A stretch of 64,000 nucleotides of DNA, taken from Carya illinoinensis (taxonomy: Eukaryota; Streptophyta; Magnoliopsida; Fagales; Juglandaceae). Positions 1-10,485 of this stretch are shown here, in pieces. Every line of letters begins with the position of its first letter. Position 1 is the stretch's first letter. The notes beneath the pieces were generated by a model. That model was given only the letters and a program-made list of their open reading frames with translations, was not told the DNA's origin and did no database searches. The stretch covers positions 39,155,433-39,219,432 of the forward strand of contig NC_056766.1 in assembly GCF_018687715.1 (NCBI RefSeq), read 5' to 3'. A program made the translations under genes and the position numbers.

Positions 1-230
1 ATTTATTTTTATTTAGTCAGATATGTTACTTTTTACATGTTAATTTTCAAGAATCTTTGGTAATTACTTGATATGCTGATCTAGGTTTTTAGGTTTCTTA
101 AGTTCCATTTAATTTATCAAAAATAAACATAAAAACAAATAGAAAAGATCATTGTTTCAAAAACTCTTAAGTGAATATCCAGAAATGTTAAAAGAAGAAT
201 CGAGGTTTGATTCCAAATAATTAAGCAAAT

Positions 231-298
231 TTCTTCTTCTTCTTCTTCTTCTTCTTCTTCTTCTTCTTCTTCTTCTTCTTTTTTTTTTTTTTTTTTTT
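231..298. repeat. (TTC)n microsatellite followed by poly-T
   Basis: About 16 TTC units at 231-279 run into a tract of about 19 T. This is a simple sequence repeat with no coding role. Confidence 0.95.
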
Positions 299-339
299 CC
301 TTTTACAAAATGCTTTGGCTTCCATTGGTTTGGGGGGTT

Positions 340-412
340 TTGTTTGTCATCGACTCATCTGTATTCTGTGCCCCTGGCATACGTTCTGAGAAATCATTTT
401 TCATTATGATCA
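340..412 (+). repeat. Flank repeat, copy 1 (partner at 11403-11476)
   Basis: A stretch of about 70 bp around ACTCATCTGTATTCTGTGCC is found again, diverged, just beyond the right end of the copia element. The two copies are direct repeats that bracket the 9.9-kb insertion. Differences are mostly transitions. The origin is unknown; see findings. Confidence 0.75.
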
Positions 413-1430
413 ATGCATCAATTATAATGCAGCATCATTCACATATCAAGAAATAAAAGAGGCAATATATGATGGATAATCATGACTATAAACATCATAT
501 GAAAAATTATTATAAATTTGTCCAGGTCGATCATGGTGGGTTAGGAAAACTAAGATAATGAAAACAATGAAAATGAAATCAATGAAAACTAAGAAAATGA
601 TAACAATGAAAACAAAGATAGTGAAATCAATTAAAGCAATAAGAGAGTCCATAAAAAAAGAAGATAATGAAAACAAAGATAATGAATAGAAAGATAGTGA
701 AATCAAATTAAAACCCTAGAATATCAGATAACAATGTAGGGTTTTTTATTTTTAATGCCCAAAAGATCCAATTATAAAATAAATTATATATCACAGATAG
801 ATAATGAAATCAATACCCAAAGCAGTAGAGAGAATCCATAAGAAACGGCTACCAAACGAAATGGAAACAAAGAGAATCTCAAAAATGGCTAACAATTCAA
901 ATCAACACAAAATTCATTAATTATAGGCTACCAAATAGAATAAAAAATTAAAAAAATAATAATTAAAAAAGAAGAAGAAGAAAGAGAGTCTAAAAAATAG
1001 TTAACAATGCAAACCAACAAAAAATCCATGGCATTATAGGCTGCCAAACAGAATGAAAACAAAGATAATAATGTCTTAGATGAAAGCAATTCGGGATTTG
1101 GGTGTGTTCGATTTGTGCGAGAGAGAATGACAGACTTCAGACATGTAGGAAACCAAAACAAGAAGTGAATTTCTGCGAGAGAGAAGGTTAAAGACTTACA
1201 TGAAATTTGACTAGGGAAGAGGGGCTCTGAAGACTTGAGAGAGGGCCACTACGAATGAGGGCAATCGAAACTCAAGAGAGATTCTCACGTGAGACCAACA
1301 TTAGGAAAGGAACGAATGAGTTGATTGGGGATAATACGGGGAACCATTGTAGCAACCCTAAATCAAATCCCTAATTTAGGAATGTGGGAGAGGGTTTTGC
1401 AGTTTCCCCAAAAATTTTCTCCAAAATATA

Positions 1431-1435
1431 GAGAT
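1431..1435. other. Target-site duplication GAGAT, left copy
   Basis: GAGAT lies immediately before the TGT start of the left LTR and recurs at 11360-11364 directly after the CA end of the right LTR, as expected for a 5-bp copia duplication. A caution: Sirevirus polypurine tracts often end in the same letters. Confidence 0.75.
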
Positions 1436-2316
1436 TGTAAAGGCAAAAAAGTTGGCTAGGATTAGATGAGTAAATGATAAGACTTATCTTATCATATTAT
1501 TTATTATTGTTGGATGAATGTAAAAATAATTATTGATTTGTATCTAAACAATGCTGAGTCTATCTAGAAGTGTTAGAAGTTGTTTAAATAAGTCCCTGAA
1601 ATCAAAATCGAGTTCTGATAGCATTGCACTTATCTAGAAGAAATCTGAACATAGTTTAGTCTATATCAGAAGAAGTTATCACGAAATGTTAGCAGTCCGT
1701 CGGGACGCATTTTCCCGTCTGTTGCTAACCGTCAACAGAGTCCTACTGCAACTAGAACTCTTTTCAGACCTTCTATTCAAAGAGATTCAGTTTTGTGTCT
1801 CTAAAAAAGACTTTGAGCCACGAATTTCAGAGAGGATATTCTGAGCATTTATGAGAGAAAATTCACTTGAGATTTTTCATATCTTCTTGAGTGTGATCGT
1901 GCTTTGAGGGTGAAGGAACATCGATTGGATTTCAGCCTCTGGAGTTCCAGAAGGGAAGTCAACATTTGAGGATCGCCAGAGGTTTTGGCTGCTACTGCAG
2001 TAGAAGACAAACGGGTCGTTTGTCTAGGCAAGTAAGAGAGTCGAATTGCAAAGGTTTTGTAATTGATTATTGCTTGTAATTATTCTTCAAATAATAAGAT
2101 TAACTTTTCTGGGTTTAGCTGCCCCGTAGAGTCTTACCTTTAAAGAGTTCTTTAAAGGGTTTCCCTTCATAACCAATCGTTGTTTCTTGCAAGTTTGATT
2201 ATTTATTTTAAAGTATTTGATTCGTTTCATAATCTTGATAATTGAGATCTAACCTATTTGTTCAAGAAAATTGGTAGACAATTTTGTGGTTTTACAGGGG
2301 TACGTTGGGAATTTCA
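1436..2316 (+). repeat. 5' LTR
   Basis: The repeat begins TGTAAAGGC and ends GGAATTTCA, so it has the standard TG...CA ends. From 1453 it aligns with the right LTR (10501-11359). It differs by scattered substitutions, a 16-bp or so segment near 2000 that the right copy lacks, and about 20 bp near 10920 that this copy lacks. Confidence 0.9.
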
Positions 2317-2317
2317 A

Positions 2318-2330
2318 TTGGCATCAGAGC
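2318..2330 (+). other. Primer-binding site (initiator tRNA-Met type)
   Basis: TTGGCATCAGAGC starts one base after the 5' LTR. It matches the usual plant copia site TGGTATCAGAGC except for one transition, and would pair with the 3' end of initiator tRNA-Met to prime minus-strand synthesis. Confidence 0.9.
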
Positions 2331-2369
2331 GTGGTTCATTCTTTCAAGTGTGATCCGTGCCCCTGCAAT

Positions 2370-4100
2370 ATGTCATCATTGACTACCTCACCACACTTCA
2401 ATGGTGAAAATTATGCATATTGGAAAGTACGCATGCGAGCCTTTCTCAAATCGTTGGATGAGCGAGTGTGGAACGCGGTTGTACGAGGATGGATCAGACC
2501 AGAAACAAATATTGATGATTGGACGAAAGAAGAAATCACCAACTGTAATTGGAATAGCAAGGGGCTGAATGCTGTATTCATGGCTGTATCTCCAGAAGAA
2601 TTTAAGAGAATCTCCTTGTGTGAGATTGCAAAAAAGGCATGGGATATCCTGGAAGTTACACATGAAGGAACAAAAATTGTGAAGAACTCAAAATTACAAT
2701 TGTTAACTTCTAAATTTGAGGAGATTAAAATGCTGGAAGATGAAAGTTTTGATGACTTTTATTCTAAACTGAATGATATTATGAATTCCAGGTTTAATCT
2801 TGGAGAAAAGGTAGAAGATTCAAGAGTTGTAAGGAAGATTCTAAGGTCTTTACCTGAAAGATTTCGACCAAAAGTTACTGCAATTGAAGAAAGTAAAGAT
2901 CTGGATACAATAAAGGTAGAAGAACTGGTAGGTTATTTGCAAACATATGAATCTTCACTTTCTTAAACAAGAAAAGGTAAGTCCATTGCTTTAAAAACTA
3001 TAGAAGAAAATTATAAAAATATTTCTGATGAAGAAAGTCTGAATAATGAAGAGATTGCTTTACTTGCTAGAAAATTCAGAAAGTTCATGTTTAATAAAGA
3101 GAATGGTAAACAAAAATGAGGAAAAAGTGTTTTTGCTAAGAAAAATGAATCTGAAAATTGGAAAAAAGAAAAAACTGAGAAAAAAGATAAAGTTCAGTGT
3201 CATGATTGTTCTGGGTATGGTCATATAAGAGTTGAATGTCCAAACTTCAAGAAAAACAAAGGGAAAGCGTTGAATGTCACACTTAGCGATATTTCAGATT
3301 CTGAAAGTTCAAACTCATATTCTGATGATGAAAAATCTTTTATGGCTTTCTCTACTATTGTGAATGATTTTCCTGATATTACACTGATAAAATCTGAAAG
3401 TAGTTGTGAGTACAGTGATTCAAATGTATCAATTGTTGATGCTGATCAAGAACTGAGTTTACAAGAGGCTTACAATGATGTGTGTGAAGAAGTGATCAAA
3501 TTAAAGAAACTCAACAAGAAGTTGTATAAGAAGTTTACTGATATGGAGAGTGAGAAAAACAACATGTCTGAAGCTTTAAAAGTTTCTGAGAGTGAAATAG
3601 CCAGATTAAAAAATCAAAATATTGCACTAGAAAAAGAATTGGAAAAGGTTGAAGAAAAAATAACAACACAAAAATTAGAAGAAATGTTGAGTTTTCAAAA
3701 AATGAATAGTGACAGAACTGGTCTAGGGTACACGACTTCTAAAGGAAAAGAAAAATTGGTCTCATCATCCACTGCTACAACCTCCAAAGGTATTGTTTTT
3801 GTTAAAGGAAGTTAAGGTAAGAGTTTTCAAAATCATGCTAAACTTAAGCCAGTTTATTCAAAAAATCTGCATGATAAATTTGTCTCTACATGTCATAAGT
3901 GTGGAGTAGTAGGTCATATAAGACTATATTATTTTAACATGAATCAAGTGTAGAAATTTGAAGGAAAAAGAAAAGAGAAGAGCCTACAGACTCAAGTTGA
4001 TTACACGAGTCAACAAATCAATCTCATAAATCTTAAGCTTGGGGAACTAGCAGATATTTGCCTTCAAAACAAAGAAAAACACAAGTCAATACTCAAGACA
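2370..4100 (+). pseudogene. gag: Copia gag, broken by stops
   Basis: The frame opens at the ATG at 2370; a slightly earlier ATG at 2271 lies in the LTR and is unlikely to be the start. The first part carries the YWKVRMRAFL and WDILEVTHEG phrases of the copia gag domain (UBN2/DUF4219 type). A CCHC zinc knuckle, CHDCSGYGHIRVEC, follows at about 3199-3240 and should bind RNA. A second knuckle near 3891-3935 has lost its last cysteine (Tyr in its place). In-frame stops occur at 2964, 3117, 3813 and 3952, while the frame itself is kept. An acidic and coiled-coil-like region (3270-3815) lies between the knuckles. Confidence 0.88.
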
Positions 4101-5310
4101 AAATGGGTGAGAAAGAAAGATGCAGTATATCTTGTTGCTCACACAACATTGAGATCAAAGGAAGATTGTCTGTGGTACCTGGACAGCGGCTGTTCGAGGC
4201 ACATGTCTGGAGACAAAAACTTATTCAAGAAAATTGAAACATCTCATGGAGGCACCGTGACCTTTGGAGATGGGAGCAAGGCTGTCACAGAAGGGAAAGA
4301 GAGTATTGAAATACCAGGACTACCTGTGTTGCATGATGTTTTATTTGTTAATGGTTTGAAAGCTAATTTACTTAGCATTAGTCAGTTTTGTGACAATAAT
4401 TTTTCTGTGCAGTTTTCAAAAGATGCATGCAACCTATATGATAAAGGTGGAGAATGGGTCTTAAAAGGTACTAGAACTTCAGACAATTGTTATGGAATTT
4501 CTCCAAAACCATTGGAGAAATGTCATAGAGTCACACCTGATGAAGCTGAATTATGGCATCAATGCCTTGTGCATATTAATTTTAAAAATTTGTCAAAAAT
4601 CTCAAAAAGAAAAATTATTGATGGACTGCCCAAGGTAATAAAGGTGAAGAAAATAGTGTATGGAGCATGCCAAGAAGGAAAGCAAACTGAGCTCAACACA
4701 AGAAGATTTCTTATATTCTTACCTCTCGGCCTCTTGAGCTATTGCATATGGATTTGATGGGTCCAACACAAACTGAGAGTCTTGAAGGAAAGAAGTATAT
4801 CATAGTGATTGTAGATGACTTTTCAAGGTTCACATGGATAATGCTCTTAAAAGAAAAATCTGAAGCTTTTGATCTTGCCAAAAAGCTATTCAAGAAACTA
4901 CAAATAGAGAAGGAAGTTTCTATCTCTAGAATATGCAGTGATCATGGTCGAAAATTTGAGAATACTAATTTTACTTTTGTGATGAACAGGGAATACACCA
5001 AGAATTTTTTGCACCTATCACTCCACAACAAAATGGAGTCGTGGAAAGGAAAAATTGAGCAATTCAGGAAATGACACGAACAATGTTAAGCAACAAGAAG
5101 ATGGCTTTATATTTTTGGGGAGAAGCTGTGAATACAACAAATCATATCTTGAATCGAGTGGTTCTAAGACCCGGCACAAATCAAACACCTTACGGTTTGT
5201 GAAAAAATAAAAGACCTACGGTAAAGTATTTCAGAATTTTTGGTAGCAAGTGTTATATTCTGAAAGACAGAGAAAACAATCATAAATTTGAAAGCAAAAG
5301 TGATGAGGGA
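4101..5310 (+). pseudogene. pol: Copia protease and integrase, frameshifted
   Basis: The aspartic protease motif LDSGCSRHM lies at about 4180-4206. The GAG-pre-integrase zinc finger follows (ELWHQCLVHIN), but its first cysteine is changed to tyrosine (VYGACQEGK), so the HHCC finger is damaged. A frameshift near 4725 moves the frame from 3 to 2, and another near 4975 moves it to 1. The integrase catalytic aspartates are visible in HMDLMGP and CSDHGRKFEN, and the glutamate in VERKN. Stops in the final frame fall at 5056 and 5200. The integrase C-terminal part (FLGYSSNSKAYRVYN) continues to about 5400. Confidence 0.88.
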
Positions 5311-7185
5311 TTGTTTCTTGGCTATTCCTCCAATAGTAAGGCTTATAGAGTTTACAACTTACGTACACAATCTGTTATGGAATCAATTAACGTAGTTGTG
5401 GATGACATTTCAGCTGAAACTACCATGAATGAGCTTGAGAATATGAAGGAACTGGGGCAGACCAGTGGAGAAGACTCACAAGTGCAAAATGAGGAAGATC
5501 ATATAGAGGAGACATCACAAAATCCACAAATCAAAAAACCTTCTTCAAGAATCACTCAAAATCATCCTAAAGAAAACATTCTCGGTGAGCTAGATGAAGG
5601 TATGAGGCTTAGAAGAAGAATACTAAATCAGGTTTCTTTTATGTGCTATTTGTCACAGGTTGAACCCAAGAAAGTCGAGGAAGCACTAAATGATGAAAGT
5701 TGGGTCAACGCCATGCATGAAGAACTCCATCAATTTACTAGAAATGATGTATGAGAGTTAGTTCCTAAACCAGAAAATTATAACATCATTGGGACTAAGT
5801 GGATCTTTAAGAACAAATCCGATGAGCATGGTACTATTGTAAGAAATAAAGCAAGGCTGGTTGCACAAGGTTACACACAAGTAGAAGGGATTGATTTTGA
5901 TGAAACATTTGCTCCTGTGGCCCGGCTAGAATCTGTTCGCATTCTACTAGCACTTGCCTGTCATCTAGACTTCAAATTATATCAAATGGATGTCAAGAGT
6001 GCCTTCTTAAATGGAGTGTTACACGAAGAGGTATATGTCAACCAACCAAAAGGATTTGTTAATCATCTCTACCCTAAATATGTCTACAGGTTGAAGAAGG
6101 CACTGTATGGACTGAAACAAGCACCTCGAGCTTGGTATGAAAGGTTAACTGCCTACTTACTTGATCATGACTTTGTTAAAGGACAAGCTTATAGGACTTT
6201 ATTCATAAGAAGATCAGGTAAACAACTCTTAATTGCTCAAATATATGTTGATGATATTGTTTTTGGGGCAACACTTGAATCTCTTGCTTATAACTTTGCA
6301 AATGAAATGAAATCTGAATTTGAGATGAGTATGATTGGTGAGTTAAATTTCTTCTTGGATATTCAAGTAAAACAATGTAAAGAAGAAATATTTATTTTAC
6401 AATCTAAATATGCAAGAGATCTTGTAAAAAAATTTGGAATGGAAGGAAAAAGCAATGGTCGGACTCCCATGAGCACTTCAGTGAAAATCAGCAATGACTC
6501 CACAAGTAAAAATATTGATCCCACTCTTTATAGAAGCATGATAGGAAGTCTATTATATATTACAGCAAGTAGACATGATATAGCTTTCAGTGTTGGTGTA
6601 TGTGCTAGATTTCAAGCTAATCCTAAAGAATCTCATCTTACTGCAATAAAAAGAATGATAAAATACCTTAATGCCACTGTTGATTATGGGATATGATACT
6701 CAAAAGACACTAATCTTACACTTGTTGGCTATTCGGATGCTGATTGGGCTGGGAATGCTGATGATAGGAGTACTACGGGTGGGTGTTTCTATATAGGTGG
6801 AAATCTTGTAGCTTGGATGAGTAAAAAGCAAAATTATATTTCTTTATCTACTGTTGAAGCTGAATACATAGCTGCAGGGAGTTGTTGTACTCAGCTATTA
6901 TGGATGAAAAAAATGCTTGATGATTATGGTTTTTGTCAAGATACTATGACAATATATTGTGATAATTCAAGTGCTATAAGTATTTCCAAAAATCCTGTCC
7001 AGCATTCTCGAACCAAGCACATTGATATTAGACATCATTTTATAAGAGACTTGGTTGAGTCTAAAATAACATCCTTGGAATATGTGTCTACTGAACATCA
7101 ACTGGCTGACTTGTTTACCAAACCTTTGGATGGACTTAGATTTGAGTTTTTACGAAAAGTCATTGGTATATGTGATCCCAAGTGA
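5311..7185 (+). pseudogene. pol: Copia reverse transcriptase and RNase H, two internal stops
   Basis: This is one continuous frame interrupted only by TGA at 5752 and 6694. The reverse transcriptase has the copia RVT_2 signatures [24 protein letters not shown] and the active site YVDDIVFG. RNase H shows GYSDADWAG, STVEAEYIAA and the ending LADLFTKPL. Both stops sit where copia elements usually have tryptophan (NDV-W-ELV and GI-W-YSKD), so each is a TGG to TGA change. The natural stop is at 7183-7185. Confidence 0.93.
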
Positions 7186-8474
7186 GAGGTTTTCTATCAT
7201 ACTAGTTTTAGGATATTTTCTTCCAGTTTTTTTTCTTTCTTTAAAAGCATGAATGTTTCAGTTTTCTTTTTTAAAAAAATAAATATAAAAACAAAACTGG
7301 GTTGTGTATTTTCTTTAAGGTACATGTTTGTTACATCACAGTTTGAGTATGTATGGAATTGCCTTAAAAAATTTTTGATCTTATGTACTGCTCCTCTTTG
7401 TGCAGTTCTCTTTAAGTATACTAACCCTATAGGTCTTTTTGGCAAAGTTCATTTATAATGCACTGTGAGGAACCTATATGTAAGCATCCTATAATTAATA
7501 TGTTTTTTTTTTAGATGCTCATCAAAAAGGGAGTTCATGCCTTGAATTGACTAATACTAGTTGAACCTAGTACATCTTTAAAGAGCTCTCTTCTTGCCAA
7601 ACACAAAGAGTGATCCATATAGAAAAAGTCGGTGTCTATTCATTGCGGAAAAAGACAAACACCCTACACGGATCTATTACCTTGTTCTTACAGAAAAAAT
7701 CGTTGCTCCAATCATTATGGAAAAAGATGAGCAACCAACATGAACAAAAGGGGTGTACAAACTAGTGTTTGGAGGAGATGCTTATGTATCTAGGCCCTAG
7801 CATAAAGTTTGACTTTTAAGGTCAAGAAACAAACTCTTGAGAGCATCTTTATAAAAAAAAATTATCTTTCTTTGAACAAAGGTATCAAAAATATAAAACA
7901 AAAGAAAGCAACAAAAAAAAAAAAAAAAGGGAAGTTCATAACCTACTTTGGCATTACTGATTCTATGAGGAGTGAACATCCAAAAAGGGACTGTTGCAAA
8001 CATGAGTGTGCTAAGGATTATTGAATTTTTTTTTGTATATTCTAACTTGATTAAACTAAAGTGTTTTTAGGCATGTTATCTTGTTTTTTTTTTCTATTAA
8101 ACAAAACAAAACAAAACAAAAAACATTTACTAAAAATATAGAGTTTTTTTTTTCGGTTTTTTGTTCTGTTGTTCCTTTTTATTAAAAAAAAAAAGAAAAA
8201 AAACAAACGGTTTCCCAGTGTGTTGCATACATATATCAGGTCTTTTATGTCTAAGTGTAGAAGTCCTAATGAGACTCTTTGGTCCAGCACGTGCACAGGG
8301 AGGGGGGGTCTTCTTTTAAAACCTTTTAGCATACCTCCTGCCTTCGTCTCCTACACTCAGCCCGACCCTCATAAGCATCCTCTTTACCCATTTTCACGGC
8401 AGCTTGCTTTCTTCCCGCAATCCTCCATACACGGTGCTCTTTTCACTCTCGTTGCTCCTCATTCCATCTTCAAG
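7186..8474 (+). other. Sirevirus spacer between pol and envelope-like ORF
   Basis: No gene is supported. The stretch is rich in homopolymer runs of A and T. It contains two hairpin-forming inverted repeats: GGTGTCT (7631) with AGAC...ACACC ending at 7663, and GTTGCTC (7702-7708) with GAGCAAC (7729-7735). Both hold a GGAAAAAGA phrase in or beside the loop, so they look like two copies of one unit. From about 8300 the composition becomes C-rich and resembles a transcript leader. Confidence 0.6.
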
Positions 8475-8978
8475 GTAAGTATTCTCGGATCCTCTATTTT
8501 TTTTTTTCTCTTCTTTTCTTCTCTCAAGTTTCGGTATGTTGATATCTACAGTTTTTGTGAAGGGTTTTATTTTTTTTAAATCTTGGTTGTTTGGTTGAGC
8601 TGCACTACTCGTCAATGGGTTGGTTGTATTGATTCTTCCCACTATATACATGTATTGAGGACAAAGCTCCATTGCACACGGATTCTCTGTTTTTGTTCTC
8701 CACGGGTGCACACCAAGTGTTTGTGTTTTTTCCTGACTCATCTCTATTTTGTTTTGGGCAATTGTTAGGATGGTTCTTTCTTATCTATACATAGTCAGGT
8801 TTTATGCACATATCGTTTTTGGGTTGTTCTCGACATTCAAACTTTAAAAAAAAAAAAAAAAAAAACAACAACAACAAAAACAAACCTTTAATATCATGGG
8901 TTTTTAATCTCAATCTATCCTTATCTTCTAAAAAGTTTGAAAATTTCTTTTCTAAACTTGATTATTGTACTGATTCAG
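8475..8978 (+). other. Likely intron in the envelope-like gene leader
   Basis: CAAG/GTAAGT at 8471-8480 is a consensus 5' splice site. ACTGATTCAG ending at 8978 is a good acceptor after a T-rich tract. Removal of these 504 bp would place the envelope-like ATG at the first base of the next exon. The upstream exon is open in the same phase, so longer products are possible. No transcript evidence is available. Confidence 0.5.
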
Positions 8979-10169
8979 ATGAGATTCAAAGAACGGGCAA
9001 AGTGCAAAAAGATCACTCCTCCTGTACAATCCGAGCACTCTTCAAGTGAGGATGTCCCTTCACTTGAACCAATGCAATTAGGCGACACTTCCGCCCCTCC
9101 CCCATCTCCATCATCATCTGTGCCTGTGCCCACAGACGCACCTCCTGATCGCTTCACATCCATTGAAGCCGAGAATGCCTATAGAAATACCTTTTCCAAG
9201 AGACCCGTCTTGGGTGAACGGGAGGTAAGCATACATGACTTTCCTTCGGATGACTTCCAAATTATCCGCCATATATTCATTGAAAGAGGATGGGAGAAGC
9301 TCACTCATGCCCTTCCTACACCTTGTGTCGAGCTTGTCCGGGAATTTTATTCCAATATAGCCCACTTCAATTTAGATGATCATAGCATCATCTCTACTGT
9401 TCGAGGGATTCAAATTGAGGTATCTCCTGCTATTCTCCGCAATCTATTTACTCTTCCTGAGGTGGAATCCCCTCTATACCCATATAAGGGCATGGGAGCC
9501 CCAACCAAGACTGCGATGCGCAATCTATTTGTTGGTCCCACTGGCCCCAAATGGATTGCCAAGACACACAGACTGCCTCTTCACAATATGCTCCCTCAGT
9601 ATCGGGTCCTGGCCAAAATAGTATTGACCAATCTCTGGCCTATTAGTCGTCACACCGAAATTTCTCTAGAGAGAGCTTATTTTATGCATGCTCTTGCTAC
9701 TGGTGTGTCTATTGATTTTTCATGGCATGTCATTGATATTATTCATCGTTCACATGTGGAAAAAGAGTTAAATCTCCCCTTTGGAAGTCTAATTACTAAA
9801 TTGGCCATGATTGCAAAAGTTCCACTTCGAGCAAATGAACCTACCATGAAGCTGCCAGGGCCTATTTCAGCCTTAACCGTGGTTAAATCAACAGCTGTCA
9901 TCACCAAGAAGTGCCCCCTCACTACTGAGTCAGCATCCTCTCCACCTGAACCGTTCATCCCCACCTCTCAATTTCTTGAGCAAATCTCTTTGTTATCTCA
10001 GAAAATTGATAGCTTCACAGCTAAGTGGGAGGCCAGTCAGTCCAAGTTGGAGCAACAATTGGCTGCAGTACACTTTGATTGTGTACAGACAAATGATCAA
10101 CTGGTTCAACTTTTCTTAGATGTCCAACACATTATGGCAAGTGTAGCTGATTCTAACGATGAAATATAG
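8979..10169 (+). CDS. Intact Sirevirus envelope-like / putative plant transposon protein
   Basis: An uninterrupted frame of 396 codons lies between pol and the 3' LTR, where Sireviruses carry their envelope-like gene. Residues 20-55 or so are rich in Ser and Pro. Then come RFTSIEAENAYRNTFSKR and EFYSNIAHF, typical of the domain annotated as putative plant transposon protein in many Sirevirus and gypsy elements. The last 70 residues are helical and coiled-coil-like (LEQISLLSQKIDSFTAKWE). I see no signal peptide and no clear membrane segment, so an envelope function is doubtful. The ATG at 8979 was chosen because it directly follows the predicted splice acceptor; an in-frame ATG at 8937 would lie inside the intron. 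The function is unknown. Confidence 0.75.
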   Translation: MRFKERAKCKKITPPVQSEHSSSEDVPSLEPMQLGDTSAPPPSPSSSVPVPTDAPPDRFTSIEAENAYRNTFSKRPVLGEREVSIHDFPSDDFQIIRHIFIERGWEKLTHALPTPCVELVREFYSNIAHFNLDDHSIISTVRGIQIEVSPAILRNLFTLPEVESPLYPYKGMGAPTKTAMRNLFVGPTGPKWIAKTHRLPLHNMLPQYRVLAKIVLTNLWPISRHTEISLERAYFMHALATGVSIDFSWHVIDIIHRSHVEKELNLPFGSLITKLAMIAKVPLRANEPTMKLPGPISALTVVKSTAVITKKCPLTTESASSPPEPFIPTSQFLEQISLLSQKIDSFTAKWEASQSKLEQQLAAVHFDCVQTNDQLVQLFLDVQHIMASVADSNDEI

Positions 10170-10191
10170 ACCTCCATGGCTGATTGTTGAC

Positions 10192-10237
10192 AAAAAAGGG
10201 GAGAAAAGTTTAAGGGGGAGCAGCATCAAAGGGGGAG
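10192..10237 (+). other. Cluster of three polypurine tracts
   Basis: AAAAAAGGGGAG (10192), AAGGGGGAG (10212) and AAAGGGGGAG (10228) occur at intervals of roughly 20 bp. Polypurine tracts prime plus-strand synthesis, and several copies before the 3' LTR are a known Sirevirus feature. None abuts the visible start of the 3' LTR. Confidence 0.75.
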
Positions 10238-10485
10238 TACAATGACACAACTGAAAAAAATTGAAAAACTTATCATGTTACTCTTATTTTTTCTGTTTTC
10301 CAGTTTAGTTTTTTTTTTTTTTTTTTTTTTGAGGCTGTAATACATATACAATTTGGCATGTGTTTTGATTAGGCTAAACTGTCAATTCTGTTTTTATTAA
10401 ATCACAACTCTTTATAATCTTCTATATTTTTTGTGATTTGATAGTTGACATATTTTCAGGAAATTTGCATTCATCAAACTGGTTT

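Larger units (their letters stand above)
1..1435. other. AT-rich flank upstream of the copia insertion
   Basis: No gene is supported here. The stretch from about 540 to 1080 is purine-rich and built from loosely repeated phrases (GAAAACAAAGATA, GGCTACCAAA, AGAGAGTC), which explains its long but low-complexity open frames. From 1080 to 1430 the base composition becomes more balanced, with GAGAGAGA-type runs. It may be the remains of an older transposon or a leader region, but no domain is visible. Confidence 0.6.

Noticed and set aside
446..1161. Minus-strand open frames rich in Phe, Ile and Ser (86 and 77 codons)
   Set aside because: They are translations of purine-rich imperfect repeats, with no motif and no conserved composition.
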